This document shows positions 25,861-33,635 of a stretch of DNA of 64,000 bases, one piece after another. The notes beneath the pieces were generated by a model that made no database searches, was not told the DNA's origin, and saw only the letters and a program-made list of their open reading frames with translations. Both the position numbers and the translations under genes were made by a program. Location: the NCBI RefSeq assembly GCF_007827365.1, contig NZ_VISI01000002.1, positions 1,121,001 to 1,185,000 on the forward strand. The letters run 5' to 3'. How positions within the stretch are numbered: the first letter of the stretch is position 1; each line of letters begins with the position of its first letter. Source of the DNA: Olleya sp. Hel_I_94. Lineage in GTDB: Bacteria; Bacteroidota; Bacteroidia; Flavobacteriales; Flavobacteriaceae.

Positions 25861-27225
25861 ATGAAAAAGCAAATAATCACAGCTAATCCGCATACAGGTG
25901 ACGTAATTAATAAATATAATTATCACACGCCAGAAGAAATTTCTAATATATTAACTGTTTCAAACACAACGTTTGAAACTTGGAGCCAAACCGAAATTCC
26001 TAACAGGACCAAATTATTAAAAAATTTAGCTAATCTATTAGAAGAAAATAAAGAAGATTATGCCACATTAATGGCAACCGAAATGGGAAAACCGATAGCA
26101 CAAGGTATTGCCGAAATTGAAAAATGTGCTGTACTTTGTGATTTTTACATTGCTAATGCAGACAACTTTTTATCTGATCAAATCATTAAAACTGAAGCTT
26201 CAGAAAGTTTTATAAGCTACGACCCTTTAGGTACAATATTAGCCATAATGCCTTGGAATTACCCCTTTTGGCAAGTTTTTAGATTTGCTGTTCCAACATT
26301 GACAGCTGGTAATGTGGGGCTTTTAAAACATGCATCAAATTCAACAGGTACAGCAATTGCGATACAAAAATTATTTATCGATGCAGGTTATCCTGAAGGA
26401 TGTTTTCAAGCTTTACTAATTAACCACAAGGATTTAGAAGCGGTAATCCAAAACGATATAGTAAAAGCTGTGACACTTACTGGTAGCGAAAAAGCAGGAA
26501 AAAGTATAGCAGCTGTTGCTGGAAAAAGCCTTAAAAAAACTGTATTAGAATTAGGCGGTAATAATGCTTGTGTTGTATTAGATGACGCAAATTTAGATAA
26601 ATATTTAGACACAATGGTTAGCGCCAGAATGCAAAATAATGGTCAAAGTTGTATTGCTGCGAAACGGTTTATTGTTACAGAAATAATTTATGACACATTT
26701 TTAGAGCAATTCACTAGAAAGGTAAAAGCTTTAAAATATGGTAGCCCTGAAGACAAAGACACCTATATGAGCGTCATGGCAAGAGAAGATTTAGCTGAAG
26801 AATTAGAAAAACAAGTAACCAAGTCATTAAAAAAAGGCGCAACTGTGCACTATGGTAATACCAGAGAAAAAGCAAAATACCAACCAACTGTAATTACTAA
26901 TGTTACGCCTGGAATGCCAGTTTTTGATGAAGAAACTTTTGGACCTGTAGCAGCAATCATTAAAGCTAAGGATAAACAAGATGCTCTACAGCTAGCTAAA
27001 AATTCTAGATTCGGTTTGGGCACAATGATTTTCACAGAAGATATTGATGGCATTTATGATAATATCAGTCAAATCCCTGATGGTGCTTTATTTATAAACG
27101 AAATGGTAAAATCTGATCCTAGATTGCCTTTCGGCGGAACAAAAGCCTCAGGTTACGGTAGAGAATTATCAAAAGAAGGAATATTAGAATTTGTAAATAC
27201 AAAAACAGTATACATTAACAAATAA
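25861..27225 (+). CDS. NAD(P)-dependent succinate-semialdehyde dehydrogenase
   Basis: A 454-residue aldehyde dehydrogenase of the GabD/SSADH subgroup. Catalytic residues are Glu230 (LELGGNNACVVLDDA) and Cys264 (NNGQSCIAAKRF). The IMPWNYPFWQVFR motif and ATMEMGKP-like start (here MATEMGKPIAQG) fit the single-domain SSADH family rather than glyceraldehyde or betaine enzymes. It oxidises succinate semialdehyde to succinate, feeding GABA or polyamine carbon into the TCA cycle. No partner transaminase is adjacent. Confidence 0.88.
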   Translation: MKKQIITANPHTGDVINKYNYHTPEEISNILTVSNTTFETWSQTEIPNRTKLLKNLANLLEENKEDYATLMATEMGKPIAQGIAEIEKCAVLCDFYIANADNFLSDQIIKTEASESFISYDPLGTILAIMPWNYPFWQVFRFAVPTLTAGNVGLLKHASNSTGTAIAIQKLFIDAGYPEGCFQALLINHKDLEAVIQNDIVKAVTLTGSEKAGKSIAAVAGKSLKKTVLELGGNNACVVLDDANLDKYLDTMVSARMQNNGQSCIAAKRFIVTEIIYDTFLEQFTRKVKALKYGSPEDKDTYMSVMAREDLAEELEKQVTKSLKKGATVHYGNTREKAKYQPTVITNVTPGMPVFDEETFGPVAAIIKAKDKQDALQLAKNSRFGLGTMIFTEDIDGIYDNISQIPDGALFINEMVKSDPRLPFGGTKASGYGRELSKEGILEFVNTKTVYINK

Positions 27226-27234
27226 AACTAAAAT

Positions 27235-27387
27235 ATGAGTTTAATAAAAGATAAAAACGAAGATAGAAAAGATTACATTTTACAAAAAGACAAAACAACT
27301 AAATTAACAAGTGGCTTTGTAACAATAATATTACTATTGCTTGTCGTGGCAGTATTAATTTCTGGTTTCTTTTTCAAATGGTTTTAA
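27235..27387 (+). CDS. Small single-pass membrane protein of 50 residues
   Basis: A short gene starting 9 bp after the dehydrogenase stop. It encodes a charged N-terminus (SLIKDKNEDRKDYILQKDK) and one transmembrane helix (FVTIILLLLVVAVLISGFFF). Both ends were checked in frame. It is probably in the same operon; there is no recognised family. Confidence 0.6.
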   Translation: MSLIKDKNEDRKDYILQKDKTTKLTSGFVTIILLLLVVAVLISGFFFKWF

Positions 27388-27474
27388 TATGGTTTAAATA
27401 TATTCTGTACTAACAAAAAAGTTTTCATTATTTTTTCGTAAATTGTAGTAAATCAACAACTTAATTAACGAATT

Positions 27475-27960
27475 ATGAAAAACACAATACTACTTTCAGT
27501 AATTCTGCTATTATTATTTTCTTGTAATAATAATAGTGACATAAACCGCGAAACCAGCACAAAGGATTTTACAGAAATTAAAACAGACAATAAAAGTAAA
27601 AATCTTCAAGGTGCCTGGCAATTAGTAAGTTTCTATAACTATGTCAACGATAAAATCAAAGATTCCACAATCTCCAATGCCAATCAAAAACAAATTAAAT
27701 TGTTTACCGATGGAAAATTTATGTGGAGTAAAAAAAGGCCTGCAGATTCAACCGAATGGTTTGCTTTTGGTAGATACAACATTAATGATAATATTCTAAC
27801 GGAACATGTTGAATATGGATCATTAACTATGGATAATATCATGAAACTTCGAAAAACCTTTGAATACGAACTAATACTTTCAAAAAATAGATTTAGTCAA
27901 GTAGAATTGGACGAGAATGGATCAAGAATATATTCAGAGAATTATATAAAATTAGAATAA
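27475..27960 (+). CDS. Lipocalin-like lipoprotein
   Basis: A 161-residue lipoprotein (lipobox LLLFSC, then an Asn/Ser-rich linker). Residues about 45-160 resemble the lipocalin-like domain with LQGAWQLVSFYNY at the start, KLFTDGKFMWSK and FAFGRYNINDNILTE. These proteins may bind small hydrophobic ligands; none is known here. It is the last chromosomal gene before the integrated element, and its terminator adjoins the attachment site. Confidence 0.75.
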   Translation: MKNTILLSVILLLLFSCNNNSDINRETSTKDFTEIKTDNKSKNLQGAWQLVSFYNYVNDKIKDSTISNANQKQIKLFTDGKFMWSKKRPADSTEWFAFGRYNINDNILTEHVEYGSLTMDNIMKLRKTFEYELILSKNRFSQVELDENGSRIYSENYIKLE

Positions 27961-27992
27961 AAAAAAAGCTTCAGTAAAACTGAAGCTTTTTT
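27961..27992. terminator. Bidirectional terminator at the element boundary
   Basis: The stem AAAAAAGCTTCAG / CTGAAGCTTTTTT with a TAAAA loop follows the lipoprotein gene. On the minus strand it directly follows the tRNA 3'-end remnant, so it probably also served the original tRNA. Confidence 0.85.
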
Positions 27993-28011
27993 TGGTCGGG
28001 GTGGCAGGATT
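27993..28011 (-). other. ICE attachment site: 3' end of a tRNA, probably tRNA-Pro
   Basis: On the minus strand the 19 bases read AATCCTGCCACCCCGACCA: the 3' half of a T arm, the acceptor strand CACCCCG, discriminator A, then CCA. The implied 5' strand, CGGGGTG, starts with C, typical of tRNA-Pro. No D or anticodon arm follows. This is what remains when an element integrates into a tRNA 3' end, with the whole tRNA restored at the other junction. Confidence 0.68.
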
Positions 28012-28519
28012 ATACCCTTTCCCCATAATATTATATATATCAATCAGTTACAGATTCCGAAACTTTACTGTTAGCCGATTTGTTGACGATATTATAAATG
28101 AACTTAAAGTAAAATGCTTTACTTTCTGATGGTGCAAATATATAATTTGTATTATTTCAAACCAACATAAAAAGTCATTTATTTTATGACTCTTAATACT
28201 GCTTCAAATTTGGTTCATTATGCCTTATCATTTCTACTAAATATCTTTAAGTTAATCATTCTGGAAACACATTAAATCGAGTAATCAACTATTTCATTAT
28301 AGGTCTTTTAAGTGATGAACTTCTATAGAAAAATTTGAGGTAGAGAGTATTCATACAATATTACCGAAATATAAACGTCGCAAAATATTTTTCGGAAAAG
28401 GGACGGCATAAAGCCATCGCTTCTTCCCTCGCTTATTTATTCCGTTTCCTTTCCACTCTAAAATTTTGTCTTCCGTTTGGGTTTTGCTCAAATATTGTTT
28501 AATCTAAAATCATTTAATT
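28012..28519. other. Non-coding left end of the element
   Basis: I see no credible gene in these 508 bp. Two perfect small hairpins lie here: AAAGTAAA / TTTACTTT (28106-28125) and AGTCAT / ATGACT (28173-28191). They might be integrase or excisionase contact sites. A minus-strand promoter-like box is listed separately. Confidence 0.5.
28135..28142 (-). promoter_or_regulatory. Outward-facing promoter-like box near the element end
   Basis: On the minus strand TATATTTGCACC matches the strong TAnnTTTG box. Transcription would run left through the tRNA remnant to the boundary terminator. Confidence 0.35.
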
Positions 28520-28927
28520 ATGGAAACAAAAGTAAAATCAAACGGAACAGCAAAAAAAGTAAATGCAACCGTTAAAAAGGAAGTTCAAAAGAAGTTGACC
28601 GAGGAAGCTATCGGAAAAGCTGTTACACCGGAAAAGCTCGTGGTAGCCAAAAAACCAGAGATTAATTTGGATGACAGAATTCAAAAGTTTGAAAAATTGA
28701 GAGGTTTGGCCAATCAACGTGAACGGTTGACGGAAACATTGAACGAGCTTACCAAGTTCAATTACAATCAGGATGGTTCGAGTTCCTTCCATATAAGGGA
28801 CTCACGTAATCTGGAATTCAAGACGACCAATACGAATTTAATCAAGTTGGTAACTACACATTTACAGTCCACTTTGGAACAACGTAAATCAGAGATTGAA
28901 GAACAGATTCTAAAATTTGAACTTTAA
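28520..28927 (+). CDS. Conserved ICE-backbone protein, unknown function
   Basis: A 135-residue hydrophilic protein with a Lys/Ala-rich first 50 residues, then a helical region (DDRIQKFEKLRGLANQRERL) and a C-terminal helix (LEQRKSEIEEQILKFEL). Its position next to DUF932 and SSB genes is typical of Bacteroidota conjugative elements; I know no function. The alternating basic tail and coiled-coil suggest nucleic-acid or protein binding. It is followed by its own terminator. Confidence 0.65.
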   Translation: METKVKSNGTAKKVNATVKKEVQKKLTEEAIGKAVTPEKLVVAKKPEINLDDRIQKFEKLRGLANQRERLTETLNELTKFNYNQDGSSSFHIRDSRNLEFKTTNTNLIKLVTTHLQSTLEQRKSEIEEQILKFEL

Positions 28928-28950
28928 TGAAGCTAATGTCTTCAAATGTG

Positions 28951-28984
28951 AAAGCCTGCTCGCAAGAGTAGGCTTTCTTTTTTT
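28951..28984 (+). terminator. Terminator after the first ICE gene
   Basis: The stem AAAGCCTGCTC / GAGTAGGCTTT with a GCAA tetraloop is followed by CTTTTTTT. Confidence 0.8.
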
Positions 28985-29023
28985 AATCATATCTGTCTTC
29001 AGACAGGTCTAAAATCAAATATT

Positions 29024-29860
29024 ATGTATTTAAATCGTTTACAACAAGATGAAATTTTCGTTTCAAATGAAATGAAATCGTTAAAAATTATTACTGGTAT
29101 GGAGTCTCGAAGAGGACTTGAAAATGCCGTTATTTCCAATGACAAAATTGTGAATGTGGTCTCGAACAGTTATGGCCATATTCCAAATGAATTGTTTTTC
29201 AAAAAAGCCGAACAGCTATTACTGGATGCCAATCTGAAATATCATAAACGCACGATTAACAGAAATGACAGGTCTTTCATTACCGACTTTATAATCGAGG
29301 ACCATAATCAGTTTTCGTTGAAGAATGAACAGGATAAGATATTACCGATGTTGCGTTTCAAAAATTCCTATGACGGAAGCGAAAAGACTTCCGGGCATTT
29401 TGGATTTTATAGAGAAGTATGCACCAATGGCTTGCACGTTGCTCAATCAGAAATAGCATTTTCAATAAAGCACAGCAAAAACAATACAGATTTAATAATG
29501 CCGAAATTGAATTTTCTATTCGAGAAGTTCTTGGATAACGAATACTACGAAATCACAAGAAAATTCAGGGAAATGGAAGAAATCGTACTTATCGACACCA
29601 AAGCATTCGTAAAGGAAATATTGGAAAAAACGAAACTGTTCCGATATGAATGTAGCGACAAAAACGATAATCCTTCAAAGAAATCCAGGGAATTATTGGA
29701 TATGATAGCCGAAGAAGGACACGATTATTATACAACGCCCACATTATGGGATGGGTATAACGCCTTTAATTGGATGCTTCACAATACCTTGAAAAAAACT
29801 TTTTCGCAACAGGAAAGGTTGGATAAGGTTTTGTTCGATGAAATATATGCAATGGTTTAA
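29024..29860 (+). CDS. DUF932 family protein of the ICE backbone
   Basis: A 278-residue protein matching DUF932 (phage/plasmid-like TIGR03299 group). Typical segments are VSNSYGHIPNELFFKKAEQL near residues 45-65, the central FREVCTNGLHVAQSE-like strand (here YREVCTNGLHVAQSEIAF) and a C-terminal WMLHNT helix. The family is widespread on plasmids, phages and ICEs and has no proven role; DNA replication or anti-restriction functions have been suggested. Confidence 0.82.
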   Translation: MYLNRLQQDEIFVSNEMKSLKIITGMESRRGLENAVISNDKIVNVVSNSYGHIPNELFFKKAEQLLLDANLKYHKRTINRNDRSFITDFIIEDHNQFSLKNEQDKILPMLRFKNSYDGSEKTSGHFGFYREVCTNGLHVAQSEIAFSIKHSKNNTDLIMPKLNFLFEKFLDNEYYEITRKFREMEEIVLIDTKAFVKEILEKTKLFRYECSDKNDNPSKKSRELLDMIAEEGHDYYTTPTLWDGYNAFNWMLHNTLKKTFSQQERLDKVLFDEIYAMV

Positions 29861-29948
29861 AGAAACATTGTTAAAGGTTTATCCAGTACCTAACTAAACT
29901 GGATTTTTAATTATACTTCTGCCATATTATTCCGTTTAGCACATTTCC

Positions 29949-30010
29949 CTACATTTCGTTGCTCTACATTTTGGAAAAAGAGCTTCACTCAAAAAAGGTC
30001 TTGGACACAA
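29949..30010. repeat. Imperfect direct repeat, copy 1
   Basis: It contains CTACATTTCG, then CTACATTTTGGAAAAAGAGC and TCTTGGACACAA. It matches copy 2 at 30170-30233 with scattered changes. Confidence 0.5.
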
Positions 30011-30169
30011 CTTCAAAGATTCCGATTTCCATTCCACTTGCCCACTCATTCCCGAGAAAATTCGGGAAGTGGTCAAACTCTATTCCAATCTACATCTTTA
30101 AAGTCAAGTCCGCTTTAAAACCCTACTTCAAAAGAATAATTCGTTTTATAAACCGTTCAGCACTTTACC

Positions 30170-30233
30170 GCTACATTTCGCGAAAAGCTACATTTCGGGC
30201 AAAGAGCTTCTCTCTAAAAAATCTTGGACCCAA
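30170..30233. repeat. Imperfect direct repeat, copy 2
   Basis: It contains CTACATTTCG, then CTACATTTCGGGCAAAGAGC and TCTTGGACCCAA, in the same order and spacing as copy 1. Confidence 0.5.
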
Positions 30234-30519
30234 TCCCCGTTTTTGGCTTTCCATTCCGCTTCCCCTTCCCGCTTCGATGGGAAGGAACGCTACATTCCCA
30301 AGCCAAAACCGTGAATCCAGTCCGCTTGTAATCGGAAAGTCAAAGCCTCGATTTTCTTAACAGAATTAACGGCAAAGCCTACTTTGGTCTTTGCTCGATA
30401 ATTCTTAAAAACCGAACCTTTGCCTCACACATTTTAAGGGGTTTATAATACAAACACCCCTTAAAATTTAATTCAGTTTAAATCAAAAAGGGAAATATTA
30501 ATCTTTTAAATCTTTTATT

Positions 30520-30855
30520 ATGAGTACTATTAAAAATCACGTTCAGTTAATTGGAAATGTTGGGCAAGAACCAACTATTACGAACCTTGAAAGCGGTAAG
30601 AAAGTAGCCCGTTTATCATTGGCAACCAATGAATACTACAAAAACGGCAAGGGCGAAAAGCAAACGGACACCAATTGGCACACCGTTGTCGCTTGGGGCA
30701 AAACTGCTGAAATTATCGAAAAGTATGCCGAAAAGGGCAAAGAAATCGGAGTTGTTGGAAAACTAAAGACCCGAACCTATACCACGGACGATGGCAACCA
30801 ACGCTATGTTACCGAAGTGGTAGCCGATGAAATCCTATTATTAGGTAGTAAGTAA
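30520..30855 (+). CDS. ssb: Single-stranded DNA-binding protein of the ICE
   Basis: A 111-residue SSB with the OB-fold signatures HVQLIGNVGQEPTI, LSLATNEYYKNGKGEK and WHTVVAWGKTAEI. It lacks the long acidic C-terminal tail of chromosomal SSB proteins, as element-borne copies often do. It probably coats transferred single strands during conjugation and replication of the circular form. It is well isolated, with an AT-rich leader and a strong downstream terminator. Confidence 0.92.
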   Translation: MSTIKNHVQLIGNVGQEPTITNLESGKKVARLSLATNEYYKNGKGEKQTDTNWHTVVAWGKTAEIIEKYAEKGKEIGVVGKLKTRTYTTDDGNQRYVTEVVADEILLLGSK

Positions 30856-30861
30856 AAAGTA

Positions 30862-30908
30862 AAGAGGGCACTAATACCAGTTTTCAATTAGTTTGTGCCC
30901 TCTTCTTT
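30862..30908 (+). terminator. Terminator after ssb
   Basis: The stem AGAGGGCAC / GTGCCCTCT is extended by CTAAT / ATTAG inside. It is followed by a T-rich tract. Confidence 0.75.
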
Positions 30909-30937
30909 TCATCATTAAATCTAAAAAAGACATTACA

Positions 30938-31318
30938 ATGAAAGCACAAGTTAACGAAATAAAAGAAGGATTGCAACATTTTCACGGTTCTGAAATGTTC
31001 TATCAAATCCCATTGATACGCACGCGATTTACAAACGGATTGAAATATTTAGCCAATATAGCGGACTGCTTTTGGCTCATCACAGATGTTTCCGTAATTG
31101 CCAAAAGTTTGTTGAACCGAAGTCATTTTATCACAATAGATTTTAAAAGGCTATCGGAAGAAAAACAGGATTATTCAGGCTATGAAGCTGAAATAATTTA
31201 CAGCGATGGAAACGGTAATATATTAGAAACACATCGATACAACTTTTCGGATTTTCCTTTGGATGAACTGCGTTTATATTTTGTGGATAATACGCTGATG
31301 CTAACAAGCGAATATTAA
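30938..31318 (+). CDS. DUF6876-like ICE protein
   Basis: A 126-residue protein. Segments LQHFHGSEMFYQIPLIRTRF, GLKYLANIADCFWLITD and ETHRYNFSDFPLDELRLYF resemble the DUF6876 family found on Bacteroidota mobile elements. The function is unknown. I start it at the ATG at 30938; the longer frame runs through the ssb terminator. It is followed 11 bp later by a 65-residue gene. Confidence 0.68.
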   Translation: MKAQVNEIKEGLQHFHGSEMFYQIPLIRTRFTNGLKYLANIADCFWLITDVSVIAKSLLNRSHFITIDFKRLSEEKQDYSGYEAEIIYSDGNGNILETHRYNFSDFPLDELRLYFVDNTLMLTSEY

Positions 31319-31329
31319 AATGAAAGGCT

Positions 31330-31527
31330 ATGATTTATCTGAATTATAACAACCTCGATGACGAAACCCAACAGCATCTGCTTTCCGTTTCAAAAGAAGA
31401 AATAGAGAGCAAATTTGGGAATGACCTAAAAGCCTACGCCAATAAACATCATATAGATTATAACACTATATTGGACGAAGAAGCGATAAAAAACCTATAT
31501 ACATATACCTACGTTTTTAACATCTAA
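31330..31527 (+). CDS. Small ICE protein of 65 residues
   Basis: A 65-residue acidic protein (MIYLNYNNLDDETQQHLLSV at the start) with no recognised family. It is likely co-transcribed with the DUF6876-like gene 11 bp upstream and ends before a terminator at 31545. Small acidic proteins in this position are common on such elements, and an anti-restriction mimicry role could be imagined but has no support. Confidence 0.55.
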   Translation: MIYLNYNNLDDETQQHLLSVSKEEIESKFGNDLKAYANKHHIDYNTILDEEAIKNLYTYTYVFNI

Positions 31528-31544
31528 ATTGAAAACAAGAATTT

Positions 31545-31574
31545 AGACCTTTGAACTTTCAGAGGTCTTTTTTT
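31545..31574 (+). terminator. Terminator after the small ICE gene pair
   Basis: The stem AGACCT / AGGTCT, with an internal TGA / TCA pairing, is followed by seven T residues. Confidence 0.7.
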
Positions 31575-31815
31575 GTGCCTTATTTTTTCACAATATTAAG
31601 AGCCAATATTCTGAAACTCGACGTCTTAAATTTACTTTTTCATAAAAATCCTATTTTTTGGTATCAAAACAAACCAATTGGAAACAATCTGTATTTCAGT
31701 ATTATATCTAAATAGAATATCTTTAAAAGACTGTTAAGCAGTATCAATTTAAGTATCGTAATCCCATTTTGATTTGACTTTCGCCGATAATGATACTCAC
31801 CAAAAATTAAACATA

Positions 31816-31976
31816 TCGGAATTTTCTATTCCGAAAAAAAGCAACTGACTTTTTAGTCAGGTTGTTTGAAAAATTTTGTCCCTGCGGGACGAATTTGGAG
31901 AAGCAAGAGGGTAACACGCCAAGGCGATGTTAACGATTGGTTTTTAGTTGTAATTATTTGATATTCAAATAATTAC
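31816..31976. other. Hairpin-rich candidate origin of transfer (oriT)
   Basis: The 531-bp gap before the mobilisation genes (31528-32058) has no gene but at least four inverted repeats. They are TCGGAAT / ATTCCGA (31816-31834), CAACTGACT / AGTCAGGTTG (31842-31864), GTCCC / GGGAC (31878-31890) and GTAATTATTTGA / TCAAATAATTAC (31950-31976, perfect 12-bp arms, 3-base loop). Position directly upstream of BfmA and MobB, plus hairpin density, suggests the oriT. The nick site is not identified. Confidence 0.5.
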
Positions 31977-32005
31977 TGGTTATATAAAATAGAGAAATAA
32001 CAAAG

Positions 32006-32060
32006 TTTTACAGTAAATCCTTTTGAAACCCCTATAAAACGGCAATTTTTTACAGTAAAT
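32006..32060. promoter_or_regulatory. Paired palindromic operator overlapping the bfmA start
   Basis: TTTTACAGTAAAT occurs at 32006-32018 and again at 32048-32060. The core TTTACAGTAAA is palindromic, the copies are 42 bp apart (about four helical turns), and the second covers the bfmA start codon. This is the layout of an autorepressor site, possibly for BfmA itself. Confidence 0.5.
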
Positions 32061-32607
32061 GAGTTCAAATCATCAAAAGAAATACAGTTTTTCTGCCATT
32101 AGTATTAAACCTAAAGTGGCAACTCGCTTTCGGAAATTTTCCAAGGAAATTACCCATTCACATACTGATACGTTGGAAGCAATGATGAACTTTTTCGATT
32201 TGAACGAGCTATCCCCAAATGAATCTTTGGGTGCAAATATGAAGACTTTAGAGAATAGCTTAAAAAAACGAATCAATGCACTTGTAGCCATTATTAGGGA
32301 TATTGAAAAAAACCAGACCAAACCCACCAATGCAATGTTGGAACTGCTCTTTCAGGAGAATCCAAAAGAGGAAGAAGCACAAGAAGAATTATTTGAATTT
32401 GAACAACAGGAATTGATTACAGAAAATGAGGAACTGAATCATTATCGAAATCGGTACGAAGAAGTTCAACAACAATTCCATTCCGTAAAATATGATTTAG
32501 AAAAAATCATTGATAAGACCACTTATGTTAAAAGCAGTTTTGGAGGTGGCTATTTAAAACTGGATTTAAGCAAAGATGAATTTGAAAACATTAAACAAAA
32601 ATTATAA
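32059..32607 (+). CDS. BfmA/BtgA-family mobilisation protein
   Basis: A 182-residue protein of the BfmA/BtgA family, a relaxosome accessory protein that binds near oriT. The N-terminal region (KYSFSAISIKPKVATRFRKF) is a predicted DNA-binding ribbon-helix-type part. The rest is a long helical region with NEELNHYRNRYEEVQQQFHS coiled-coil character. It overlaps the relaxase gene by one base (TAATG). A palindromic sequence covers its start codon. Confidence 0.82.
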   Translation: MSSNHQKKYSFSAISIKPKVATRFRKFSKEITHSHTDTLEAMMNFFDLNELSPNESLGANMKTLENSLKKRINALVAIIRDIEKNQTKPTNAMLELLFQENPKEEEAQEELFEFEQQELITENEELNHYRNRYEEVQQQFHSVKYDLEKIIDKTTYVKSSFGGGYLKLDLSKDEFENIKQKL

Positions 32608-33635
32608 TGTATATCACAGTAACCAAACAGACATTAGATGGCAATTATGCACAGAGCGTTTCCGATTTTGTCGCTTATCTCGAAAAAGAAAACGATGACA
32701 AATCCATTGATGAAATGGAACATTTTTTCAATCAGTATGGCGAAGAAATATCAGGTAAGGAAGTCATCCAAGAAATTGACGGAAATACGGCTAAACTCAA
32801 AAAGACCGAACCAAAGTTTTATTCCATTACAGTCAATCCGAGTGCTTATGAATTGAAGCGATTGCAAAATCATTCCGAGGAACTGAAAAAGTACACCCGA
32901 GAATTGATGAAAGAGTACGCTAAATCTTTTAATCGGGAAATAAACGGACGAGCTGTTACTGTAGATGACATTATATACTATGCCAAAATTGAGCATCAGC
33001 GTACGTATAAGGGAACGGATAGGAAAATTCAGGAGAACCAACCTTATGCCACCAAGATACTTCAAATTAAGAACGATATCCGGAAAATTAAAAGTGGCGA
33101 ATTAGAAGGCAACATCAAAAAATTACAGCAAACGATGTCCCGATTGGAAAAAGAAGCACCACATCAACAAGATGGAAAACGCATTGTTAGAGGGATGCCT
33201 AAAGAAGGCTCTCAAAGCCATATCCATATTATTGTGAGCAGAAAGGATATGTCCAATAAATACAGTTTGTCCCCTGGTAGCAAGTACAAAGCTTCGGAAA
33301 CCGTTTTTAATGGCAAACCTGTAAAACGTGGTTTTGATAGGGACAAATTCTTTAAGGCTTCTGAAAAAACGTTTGACACTCTATTTCAATACAAACGAAA
33401 CTATGTTGAAACTTATAAGGCACGTAAAACATTCCTGAAAAATCCAAAGTTGTATTTCTCAATTCTTTCGGGATTGCCAACCAATGAAAAGGCAACTGCC
33501 TATAAAATACTTGCCAAATCTGGTGTACCCATAATGAATATTCCAACAAACAAAGTACAGTTGGCATTAAAGATAATCAACAAGTTTAAAAAAGGGATTG
33601 ACCGAGCAATACAGTCGGGTTCTATTGGGATATGA
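32607..33635 (+). CDS. MobB-type relaxase
   Basis: A 342-residue conjugative relaxase of the MobB/DUF5712 family, which nicks oriT and stays on the transferred strand. Recognisable parts are the IEHQRTYKGTDR stretch (129-140) and the metal-binding His-x-His pair at 205-207 (SQSHIHIIVSRKD). N-terminal Tyr2 or a later Tyr is the likely nucleophile but is not certain. It is coupled to bfmA upstream and to the coupling-protein gene downstream (4-bp overlap, ATGA). Confidence 0.85.
   Translation: MYITVTKQTLDGNYAQSVSDFVAYLEKENDDKSIDEMEHFFNQYGEEISGKEVIQEIDGNTAKLKKTEPKFYSITVNPSAYELKRLQNHSEELKKYTRELMKEYAKSFNREINGRAVTVDDIIYYAKIEHQRTYKGTDRKIQENQPYATKILQIKNDIRKIKSGELEGNIKKLQQTMSRLEKEAPHQQDGKRIVRGMPKEGSQSHIHIIVSRKDMSNKYSLSPGSKYKASETVFNGKPVKRGFDRDKFFKASEKTFDTLFQYKRNYVETYKARKTFLKNPKLYFSILSGLPTNEKATAYKILAKSGVPIMNIPTNKVQLALKIINKFKKGIDRAIQSGSIGI

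Larger units (their letters stand above)
29861..30519. other. Gene-free 659-bp region with imperfect direct repeats
   Basis: I find no credible gene. The one long open frame here (29959-30360) is composed of repeated CTACATT units and has an unlikely Ser/Arg/Pro-rich translation. Two copies of an approximately 62-bp unit are listed separately. The region ends with a short AT-rich leader before ssb. Confidence 0.55.

Noticed and set aside
27993..28100. A complete tRNA gene at the element boundary
   Set aside because: Only the 3' end (T-arm half, acceptor strand, CCA) is present; no anticodon or D arm can be drawn in the following bases.
29959..30360. A 133-codon open frame in the repeat region between DUF932 and ssb
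   Set aside because: Its translation is a biased Ser/Arg/Pro/Lys mixture made by repeated CTACATT units, with no family resemblance; the repeats explain the open frame better.
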